The notes under the pieces: generated by a model
What the model was told of the DNA's origin: nothing
The model's database searches: none
The model's input: only the letters and a program-made list of their open reading frames with translations
Part shown: positions 36,115 through 43,139 of the stretch, in pieces
Layout: each line of letters starts with the position of its first letter
How positions within the stretch are numbered: the stretch's first letter is position 1
Program-made: the position numbers and the translations under genes
Assembly: GCA_964655775.1 (NCBI GenBank)
Contig: CAZZNQ010000002.1
Location: 45,421-109,420 of the forward strand
DNA length: 64,000 bases
Origin: CAZZNQ01 sp964655775
Lineage (GTDB): Bacteria; Planctomycetota; Brocadiia; SM23-32
Reading direction: 5' to 3'

Positions 36115-36843
36115 TCATAGGTGCGCCCGGAGGAACTCCGCGATCCTCGCCTCAAGTTCCGGGAGGAGCCTGGGCATCGGGGCGTCCTGCTTGGTCCAGA
36201 TGCCGTGAAGCTGATCGGGGCCCTCATATGAGTACAGTTCCGCCTGCCCGCCTGCGTCGCGGAGCGCGGCGACCAGTCTCTCCGACTCGCTGAAGTCTAC
36301 CACACCGTCGCAGGTGCTGTGGACGCACAGAAACGGCGGTGCGCCCGCGTGCGCCAGCTCGACGGGCGGCTTGAACCATTGCTCGTCGTATCCCTCCACA
36401 GGCTCTTCGGTGCGGCGTCTGGTCGACGGCCCACTGATGTCCACCACGGCATTGAGCTGGTCCTTGCCCAGCAGCACGCCCATCATCGAGACCAGGTATC
36501 CGCCGGCCGACGCCCCGAGTACAGCCACGCGCGTACGGTCCTGCCTCACGAGGTCCGCGTCCTCTGTCTGCTGCAGCCACCGAAAAGCGTCCAGGACGTC
36601 CTCTAAAGGCGCCGGGAAAGGGTTGTCCGGCAGCAGGCGGTAGTTGACGTTGACCGCAGCCCAGCCCTGCTCCACGAGGAACGTGCAAACGTTGCGCATC
36701 CGCTCCTTGCTGAGCGAACGTAGGCCGCCACCGTGGATAACCATGACAACCGGCAGGCTCTCCGCGTCGTCCGGCAGATGGATGTCGAGCTTGCCCCTCT
36801 GCCCGTGCTCCGGCGCGTAGGCCACGTCCAAGCGCGTCTTCAT
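36115..36843 (-). CDS. Alpha/beta hydrolase, acetyl esterase-like
   Basis: A 242-residue cytoplasmic serine hydrolase. The oxyanion-hole motif is MVIHGGGLRS, the nucleophile elbow is VAVLGASAGGYLV, and a likely acid-His pair is in VHSTCDGVVDF and DQLHGIW. It resembles small acetyl-xylan-type or BD-FAE-type esterases that remove acyl groups from oligosaccharides. The gene lies 46 bases after the 814-residue gene and 50 before the heparinase. Confidence 0.82.
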   Translation of the reverse strand: MKTRLDVAYAPEHGQRGKLDIHLPDDAESLPVVMVIHGGGLRSLSKERMRNVCTFLVEQGWAAVNVNYRLLPDNPFPAPLEDVLDAFRWLQQTEDADLVRQDRTRVAVLGASAGGYLVSMMGVLLGKDQLNAVVDISGPSTRRRTEEPVEGYDEQWFKPPVELAHAGAPPFLCVHSTCDGVVDFSESERLVAALRDAGGQAELYSYEGPDQLHGIWTKQDAPMPRLLPELEARIAEFLRAHL

Positions 36844-36889
36844 TTCGCTTATCCTCCTGAGATCCTTTACTTCGTGCTGGGGCAGACCA

Positions 36890-39334
36890 CTACCATGAGA
36901 TCATGACATCCCCGGACAACCCGCTGGCAACGGCCACCAGGCCGTCGTCAGTGAGTTCATACGGGATTTCTTCCTCGTCGCCCCGGGGATGCGAGTGCAC
37001 AGTCGGCGCGATCGAAAGAGGCGCTTCCAGGCAGCAGGAGTCCCGATAAAACGTGATTGTTGCGTTCGCCAGACCGGTCACCTTCAGTCGCCGGCGGATC
37101 CACGGGAAACGCGACGGGAAGTCCGTGCAGGAGATTGTCGTATCTCTTTCCTGTTCGACGAACAGCCGGCACTCCTCGTGATAGCAGGGCCCGAGGTTGT
37201 ATGTAGACTGGCCGTCACTCAACTTCGTCTGCCGACCGACCAGGATCGGCGCCCCTTGCGGGAAGCGGAACCGGCTCTCCAACGTGGTAACCGGCGTGTA
37301 GCCGGTGAAGTAGAAGGCGTTGTCCGACCGGCTCACGAACCAGATGGGGGTGCGCACTTCGGGCGAACTCTTCTCCACCGCCATGTGGAAGCCCATTCGC
37401 GACAACAGGAAACGCGGCAGGTATCCGCCGATGAACCAGCGCGCCGGATCGTCCCTCCGCATATGGCTGCTAACGGTGAAGGAGTTCGTGCCCCGCACCC
37501 ACCCAAGCGCGCCACCGTTCCAGGCCGAAGGCCTGCGGACGAGCGCAGCCACGCGTTCATCACGTTCCGACCGGACGCGAGCGCAGATCTCCGTCGCGTC
37601 GTCATCTGGATCGCAGAGGACCTCCGAGATTCCACCCGCGGAGCTGATCTCGCGATGATGGATCCTCGTCGGGTAGGCGGCCGCCAGTTCGTCGACGACG
37701 ACGGGACAGTCGATGTCGAGCTCGCCACTGATCGGGTCGGCCTCCCACAGGTTCAGCATCTCCCGCACCTGCGGGGCGGCATGCCGCGTCGGACCGTAGA
37801 GGATCGCTTTGCCGCCGCTGCGCACGAAGTCGCACAGCGGCTCGGTTACCCAGGAGTCAGACGATGGAACGGGCGTGAACAATACGGTGTCCCGGTAGGC
37901 TCCAGGCTTGGTGCGAAAGGACTCCGCGAAGTTGGCAGACGACACGACCGTATTCACCGGGAAGCCATTGTTCACGCAGTCCTGCACGAACCAGTCGCCC
38001 AGGAACACTTCGTCCATCCGGTTCGGTTCCCCGAACGTCATGCGGTGATACTCATCCCAGGGGTAGACCCAGGTCACAATACCGGGCGCGTCGGGGAAGT
38101 GGTCTGCCGCTGTCAGGATGTGCGGGATCACCTCGATGGCAGAGCGTTCGGGCAGATCGCCCTCGCAGGTGTTGACCGTAAGAAACTCGACGTCGGCCGG
38201 ATGCTCTACCTCGCCGTCCGCGTTGATGCGGCCCAGCGACAGCGGACAGAAGATGTCCAGCGGCCGCCGACCATAGGCGTCGTACCAGGGTCGTATGGGG
38301 TACCAGGAATCGTGTACGTAGAAGCGGAACGGGAATCGGTTGCCGGGAAGCTCGGCGATCCGGCTCATGTGGCCGACCAGTTCCAGCGCGAAGTCGCCGT
38401 CCAGCGCGCCCCACGGCGAGTTGGGAGGCGGCGCCACGCCGAAGTCCCCCGAGTAGATGCCGTCCATCGGCACGCCGTCCCGGGAGAGGTCCACGCCGGT
38501 GGTCAGGTTGCTGCCACGCGTCTCCACTGGGAAGTCCGGGCACTCGCGGCGGAACTCCTCCCAGAATCCCCGCGTCTTCTCCGCGAACGATCGTGCTGCG
38601 TCCCGATCAAACGACGTCCCGTCGAAGGCCCAGCCCAGGCGGGAAGATCCGAACTGCGAGAACCCGAAGCCGTTCGAGAACCAGATGTAATCGAACCCCA
38701 GGTCGGTGAGGAAATGCTGGGACTGCCTGCCCAGAAACGTGCCGAACGAAGTGCCGTCACGTATCCCATCGGAAAAGCCGGCGTAGCGCTCTTCGTCGCC
38801 CTGGAGTTCGGCGAAAGCGCAGAGGAACAGGGACCGCTGGCCGTTGGGAGCATCCACAAAGATCTCGGGGTGCTTCTCGTAGCGCCACGGGGAATCGGCG
38901 AACTCGGGGCCCGGGTCGAACGTGGCCCCCACGCGCACCGGCTTTGCCGTCTGCTCCCGCCCCACCTCCTTGAGGGCCGCCAAGATCCGCTTGAGCCATC
39001 CGTAGGTCATCGCCGGCGGATCGTCGGTGTAAGGAATGGCTTTGCGGTAGTCGCGGCAGCCCGGTCGCTCGTAGGCATGAGGATACTGCGTGTTCGCGAA
39101 GCCGATGTGCTTCGCCCACTCGAACTCCCGGTCGAGATCACCGTCGTAGGTGAGTATCTCGGTGCCGTCGGCGCTCCAGAGCAAAACGGCGACCTCATCC
39201 ACCGAGCGGATCAGCGGCATCCACTGGCGAAACAGCTCGACGCAGACGCGCCGGACGGCGGCGTCCTCCAGCACGCGGAACGGCTTGAGCGCCGTTTCGA
39301 GCACCACGCGCCGAAATCGCTTACCGTTCGTCAT
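36890..39334 (-). CDS. Large protein of unknown function in glycan locus
   Basis: An 814-residue protein that I do not recognise. No signal peptide is apparent at the chosen start. Segments such as KHIGFANTQYPHAYERPGCRDY, WFSNGFGFSQFGS and PWYDAYGRRPLDIFCPLSLGRINADG have the aromatic-rich look of a TIM-barrel carbohydrate enzyme. The central GIVTWVYPWDEYHRMT and a later flavodoxin- or glutamine-amidotransferase-like region (FVRSGGKAILYGPTRHAAPQ) suggest a GH-type barrel plus a beta-galactosidase-trimerisation-like domain. The C-terminus is beta-rich. The ATG at 39334 overlaps the upstream stop as ATGA. Confidence 0.75.
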   Translation of the reverse strand: MTNGKRFRRVVLETALKPFRVLEDAAVRRVCVELFRQWMPLIRSVDEVAVLLWSADGTEILTYDGDLDREFEWAKHIGFANTQYPHAYERPGCRDYRKAIPYTDDPPAMTYGWLKRILAALKEVGREQTAKPVRVGATFDPGPEFADSPWRYEKHPEIFVDAPNGQRSLFLCAFAELQGDEERYAGFSDGIRDGTSFGTFLGRQSQHFLTDLGFDYIWFSNGFGFSQFGSSRLGWAFDGTSFDRDAARSFAEKTRGFWEEFRRECPDFPVETRGSNLTTGVDLSRDGVPMDGIYSGDFGVAPPPNSPWGALDGDFALELVGHMSRIAELPGNRFPFRFYVHDSWYPIRPWYDAYGRRPLDIFCPLSLGRINADGEVEHPADVEFLTVNTCEGDLPERSAIEVIPHILTAADHFPDAPGIVTWVYPWDEYHRMTFGEPNRMDEVFLGDWFVQDCVNNGFPVNTVVSSANFAESFRTKPGAYRDTVLFTPVPSSDSWVTEPLCDFVRSGGKAILYGPTRHAAPQVREMLNLWEADPISGELDIDCPVVVDELAAAYPTRIHHREISSAGGISEVLCDPDDDATEICARVRSERDERVAALVRRPSAWNGGALGWVRGTNSFTVSSHMRRDDPARWFIGGYLPRFLLSRMGFHMAVEKSSPEVRTPIWFVSRSDNAFYFTGYTPVTTLESRFRFPQGAPILVGRQTKLSDGQSTYNLGPCYHEECRLFVEQERDTTISCTDFPSRFPWIRRRLKVTGLANATITFYRDSCCLEAPLSIAPTVHSHPRGDEEEIPYELTDDGLVAVASGLSGDVMISW

Positions 39335-40356
39335 TGAGTCGCCTCCTCGCGCGCAACGGCCCAGTCCACGAGCTCGCTCATGGTCATCCACTCAACGCGG
39401 TCCAGCAGATGCTCATTGACACGGCGCACCACTTCCTGCAGCGACTGGAACCCCTTCTCAGTGCCGTTCGAGAACAGCGTCTGAGCGTGACCGTGAAAGA
39501 CCACCGGCTCGCCGGACGCTGCCAGCTCTACCAGCCGCCCCGTCGTGCCGTCCCGCGAGATGAAGTAGTCGCTCATCTCGTCCACGTCGCCGCCCCCGTA
39601 GATCGTGTCCCAGAACGGTTCATCGGCCCTGGAACCGGACACCACGCTGAGGACGTACTCGTCGGCATCCGAATCGGCGATCATCAGCGGGCTCGGGACC
39701 GCCGGTCGGTCCCCGTATGCGTGCAGGAAGTAGAACGTGCGGCTGGCGCCCGTGACTTGCTTGATGGACCTGAGCACCGCCATTGCGAACAGGTCCTCGT
39801 CGCCGCGGAAGTTGCAGGGCTGGGTGACGCCCGTTGCCGGGATACCTACGTTCTGCAGCGTTTGCAGGGCGCGTGCCATGTAGTCGGCGAGGTCGTCCTC
39901 GCTCTTGTCGTAGGTCCATTGCCACTCGGTGATGGGGAGCAGTTCCTCCTTCTCGATGTCCCAGGCCAGCGTATGGGTGAAGATCTCCGGCGTGATGTCG
40001 AAGCACTTCGTGTACTCGTCCCGGATCAGGCACAGCAGGTGCTCCAACTCGGCGTCGGAGTAGCCTTCGACGTGCTTGTCCACGCGTCCGAAGCCGCCCG
40101 GACATGGCAGGAACGTGAACTTGCCTTTCACCCCTGCGTCCTGTGCCCACGCGATGAAGCGCTCCCAGAAGTCGTTGGGCACGATCTCCGACCCGGCCAT
40201 CTCTCGCCATCGGCTGAGCCACTCGGCGAACGAGCCCCGGCTGGGAGAAGCCATGCCCCGCTCCTCCATCTGGGCGCGCGCTAGGTAGGCGGCGTTCACC
40301 GGAGCGTCGTCCACAATGAACGCAATAGGGGCTTCGGTAGACGACTGCGGACTCAT
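39331..40356 (-). CDS. Polysaccharide deacetylase-like protein, first gene of the long glycan run
   Basis: A 341-residue protein opening PIAFIVDDAPVNAAYLARAQ, where DD could be the metal- and base-supplying pair of a NodB-like fold, followed by GVKGKFTFLPCPGGFGR and PEIFTHTLAWD. The late VVFHGHAQTLFSNG resembles a closing His motif. The classical HxxxH motif is not clear, so the activity is a guess. The start at 40356 has GGGAGGG upstream. It opens the long same-strand gene run ending at 24682, divergent from the M55 peptidases. Confidence 0.65.
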   Translation of the reverse strand: MSPQSSTEAPIAFIVDDAPVNAAYLARAQMEERGMASPSRGSFAEWLSRWREMAGSEIVPNDFWERFIAWAQDAGVKGKFTFLPCPGGFGRVDKHVEGYSDAELEHLLCLIRDEYTKCFDITPEIFTHTLAWDIEKEELLPITEWQWTYDKSEDDLADYMARALQTLQNVGIPATGVTQPCNFRGDEDLFAMAVLRSIKQVTGASRTFYFLHAYGDRPAVPSPLMIADSDADEYVLSVVSGSRADEPFWDTIYGGGDVDEMSDYFISRDGTTGRLVELAASGEPVVFHGHAQTLFSNGTEKGFQSLQEVVRRVNEHLLDRVEWMTMSELVDWAVAREEATQ

Positions 40357-40409
40357 GGAATCCCTCCCTGCATCGTGTGAACTCCGGTGCGACGGAATGC
40401 GGAAACGGT

Positions 40410-40438
40410 AGACTACCACAAGGCTTCTGGGCTCACAA
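40410..40438 (-). promoter_or_regulatory. Possible sigma-70-type promoter of the long glycan run
   Basis: On the minus strand TTGTGA (40433-40438) and TAGTCT (40410-40415) are separated by 17 bases. The -10 is weak, so this is only a candidate. Confidence 0.35.
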
Positions 40439-40475
40439 CGTTCACCCGCGGACGCGCGAAGACCGTCGGAATCCC

Positions 40476-40504
40476 TTGACACTTGCCCCGTGCAAGCCTA
40501 CGCT
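40476..40504 (+). promoter_or_regulatory. Sigma-70-type promoter of the M55 pair with an inverted repeat in the spacer
   Basis: A consensus TTGACA (40476-40481) lies 17 bases from a poor TACGCT (40499-40504). CTTGC-N5-GCAAG fills 40482-40496, between the two hexamers, where a repressor or a spacer-distorting activator could bind. Initiation near 40511 supports the GTG start at 40549. Confidence 0.55.
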
Positions 40505-40548
40505 CTGGCCCGTATCAGCAGCACAAATCAGTAACACGGAGGCGGACG

Positions 40549-41334
40549 GTGAAGATACTCATGCTGACGGACATGGAAGGGATCAGCGGCGTGTTCCTCG
40601 CCGACCACGTCACGCACGGTCACCCCCTTTACGCCGAGGCCCGCCGCTACATGGTATGGGACATGAACGCGGCCATCGAGGGGCTCTTCGCTGGAGGCGC
40701 CGACAAGGTGCTCGTGCGCGACGGCCATTCCGGACGCGGTGACAACTGCATCTGGGGCGACCTCGATCCGCGTGCAGAATACATCCTCGGCGAGGGAGGA
40801 CGCCTGAGCCCCTTCGACCTGGAGGACTTCGATGCCGTTGTGCTGCTGGGCACGCATGCCATGGCCGGCACGTCCGAGGCCATCCTCGAACACACCAGCA
40901 GCTCCAAAGCCTGGCAGAACTTCTGGCTCAACGGCCGCAAAACCGGCGAGATCGGAATGATGATCTACGTCGCCGGCGAGCGCGGCATCCCCATGATCAT
41001 GGTCAGCGGGGACGACAAGGCATGTAAGGAGGCCCAGTCCCTGGTTCCGAACATGGTCACCGCCTGCGTAAAACAGGGGCTCAGTTGCGAGGGCGGGCTA
41101 CTGCTCTCCCCCGATGCGGCCCATTCGCTGATCACAGAAAAGGCCGCGGAAGCGATGAAGAATGCCCCGAACGTGCAGCCCGTGAAGCTGGAGCCGCCCA
41201 TAACCGCACGCCTGGAGATGGTGTCCAGGGGTCGTCTGCCGGTTCGCGGGGAGAAACCCTACGTCAAGATCATTGACGGCCGCACCTACGAGGTGACTGG
41301 CGACAGCGTGCAGCAGGCCACCGCACGCCTGTAA
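40549..41334 (+). CDS. D-aminopeptidase, M55 (DppA) family, copy 1
   Basis: A 261-residue zinc peptidase of the DppA family, which hydrolyses D-amino-acid-containing di- and tripeptides and forms decamers. The metal-binding residues fit the family map: Asp8 and Glu10 in TDMEGISG, His60 in RDGHSG, His103 in GTHAMAG and Glu134 in KTGEIG. The GTG at 40549, with GGAGG six bases upstream, gives exactly this numbering, so it is preferred. No signal peptide is seen. It is followed 27 bases later by a close paralogue. Confidence 0.9.
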   Translation: MKILMLTDMEGISGVFLADHVTHGHPLYAEARRYMVWDMNAAIEGLFAGGADKVLVRDGHSGRGDNCIWGDLDPRAEYILGEGGRLSPFDLEDFDAVVLLGTHAMAGTSEAILEHTSSSKAWQNFWLNGRKTGEIGMMIYVAGERGIPMIMVSGDDKACKEAQSLVPNMVTACVKQGLSCEGGLLLSPDAAHSLITEKAAEAMKNAPNVQPVKLEPPITARLEMVSRGRLPVRGEKPYVKIIDGRTYEVTGDSVQQATARL

Positions 41335-41361
41335 TCCTCCAATCGAGACAAGAGGCCGAAG

Positions 41362-42147
41362 ATGAAGATATTCGTCATGACCGATATGGAAGGCATCAGC
41401 GGCATCTGCCGCAGGGAACACGTCTCGGCCGGCTCGCCCCTCTACGCCGAGGGACGGCGCTACATGGTGGCCGACGTCAACGCGTGCATCGAAGGCTGCA
41501 TCGCGGGGGGAGCCGACGAGGTGATCGTCCGAGACGCTCATGGGGGCAGCCGGGCCTTCATCTGGGGCGATCTGGACGGCCGGGCCCAGTACCTGCTGGG
41601 CGACTCCGGCAAACACCGGATGCCGGGCCTGGAGGACTGCGATGGGCTGATCCTCCTCGGCTACCACGCCATGGCCGGCACGCCGGAAACCATCCTGGAG
41701 CACACCATGAGCTCGGCGGCGTGGCAGAACTTCTGGCTCAATGGTCGCAAGACCGGTGAGATCGGCATCGACGCGGGCATCGCGGGCGACTGCGGAGTGC
41801 CCACGATCATGGTCAGCGGCGACGACAAGGCGTGCAAGGAGGCGGAGGAGTTCATCTCCGGCGTGGTGACGGCCTGCGTGAAGACGGGCCTTTCCGTCGA
41901 AGGCGGCCGACTTTTGTCGCCGGAGAAGGCACACCAGGTCATAACGCAGTCCGCCGCCCGGGCGGTGAAGAACGCCGCGAGCATCGCGCCGCTGAAGTTC
42001 GAGCCCCCGGTCACTATGCGGCTCGAGCGCGTATCCCGGGGCCGGCTGCCCGTGCGCGGCGAAAAACCGTACGTCAAGATCATCGACGGTCGCACATACG
42101 AAGTGACCGGAGACACCGTGGAAGAAGCTCTGTTCCGGCTGAGCTGA
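41362..42147 (+). CDS. D-aminopeptidase, M55 (DppA) family, copy 2
   Basis: A second 261-residue M55 peptidase, a tandem duplicate of the gene before it. The metal ligands are kept: Asp8, Glu10, His60 (VRDAHGG), His102 (GYHAMAG) and Glu133 (KTGEIG). The last 40 residues are almost identical in the two copies (KPYVKIIDGRTYEVTGD), while the middle has diverged, so either different peptide specificity or a mixed oligomer is possible. Convergent with the aldo/keto reductase gene. Confidence 0.9.
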   Translation: MKIFVMTDMEGISGICRREHVSAGSPLYAEGRRYMVADVNACIEGCIAGGADEVIVRDAHGGSRAFIWGDLDGRAQYLLGDSGKHRMPGLEDCDGLILLGYHAMAGTPETILEHTMSSAAWQNFWLNGRKTGEIGIDAGIAGDCGVPTIMVSGDDKACKEAEEFISGVVTACVKTGLSVEGGRLLSPEKAHQVITQSAARAVKNAASIAPLKFEPPVTMRLERVSRGRLPVRGEKPYVKIIDGRTYEVTGDTVEEALFRLS

Positions 42148-42171
42148 GGCCGCCGAACCTTCAGGCCCGGC

Positions 42172-43137
42172 CTAGCGGTAGCGCGATTCGTCGCCCGCCT
42201 GCCACATATCGGGATTGGCGTCCAGGGAATCCTTGACCCGCTGCGACGCCGAGTTGAGACGCTCGATCGCTTCGGCGGGCAGGAGCAGATCGCCCGCTTG
42301 TGCGTTCTCCTTCGCCTGCTCCGGAGTGCGCATCCCGGCGATAACAGAAGTCACCCCCTCCTGGTGCAACAGCCACGCCAGGGCCACGTCCGCCATGGAA
42401 GCGCCGACCTCCTCGCTCACGTCGCGCACAACCCGCACCACCTGGAAGGATTTCTCGATCACGCCGTCCCAGCAGTATCGCGGCCGTCGCCGCTGGGCGG
42501 GCACGTCCTCCGGCGAGGCGAACTTGCCCGTGAGGATGCCCTGCGCCATCGGGCTGTAGCATATGATGCTCACGCCGTTGTCCCGGCAGATCGGGGTAAT
42601 GTCATGCTCTATAGCACGCCAGAGAAGGCTGTAGGGAACCTGGTTCACCTCGGGATGGCCGTGCTGCAGTGCATCGGTCAGATCGCCTTTTCCGAAGTTT
42701 GAGACGCCCCACCAGCGTATCTTCCCCTGCTCGCACAGCCGTTCCAGCACCTCTGCCGTCTGCGAGAACGGTATGTCGTGGTTCGGCCAGTGCACCTGGT
42801 ACAGGTCGATGCGCTCCATGCCCATGCGGCGGAGACTGTCCTCGCAGGCTTGGACAAGCCTGTCCGGCTCCAGGTTCTTCGGCGATACCTTGCTGGCCAC
42901 GATCACCTCCTCCCGACGCACGGCGAGGGCTCGACCCAGGACCCGCTCGGAGTGACCCTGGCCGTACATCTCCGCCGTGTCGAAGAACGTGATGCCGGCG
43001 TCGAGTGCCGCGTGAACCGTCCGCACGGACTGCTCGTCGTCCTGCTCTCCGTAGGTTCCCGCGCCCGACATCGCCATCGCCCCGCAACACACCACCGAAA
43101 CCTCAACGCCCGTCCGTCCCAACTCCCGATACCTCAC
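42172..43137 (-). CDS. Aldo/keto reductase
   Basis: A 321-residue NADPH-dependent (alpha/beta)8-barrel oxidoreductase. Family motifs are visible: GITFFDTAEMYGQGHSE with the catalytic Asp and Tyr, VIVASKVSPKN with the Lys, and DLYQVHWPNHD with the His, then WWGVSNFGKGDL. The GTG at 43137 is chosen because the protein then begins RYRELGRTGVEVS, as usual, and because GGAGG at the end of the upstream gene is correctly placed. It starts two bases after the GH-A gene stop and is surely co-transcribed with it. Confidence 0.92.
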   Translation of the reverse strand: MRYRELGRTGVEVSVVCCGAMAMSGAGTYGEQDDEQSVRTVHAALDAGITFFDTAEMYGQGHSERVLGRALAVRREEVIVASKVSPKNLEPDRLVQACEDSLRRMGMERIDLYQVHWPNHDIPFSQTAEVLERLCEQGKIRWWGVSNFGKGDLTDALQHGHPEVNQVPYSLLWRAIEHDITPICRDNGVSIICYSPMAQGILTGKFASPEDVPAQRRRPRYCWDGVIEKSFQVVRVVRDVSEEVGASMADVALAWLLHQEGVTSVIAGMRTPEQAKENAQAGDLLLPAEAIERLNSASQRVKDSLDANPDMWQAGDESRYR

Positions 43138-43139
43138 GG

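Noticed and set aside
36989..39337. A long plus-strand frame opposite the 814-residue gene
   Set aside because: The minus-strand frame is coupled to its neighbours by ATGA, and the plus-strand one has no start signal or recognisable residues.
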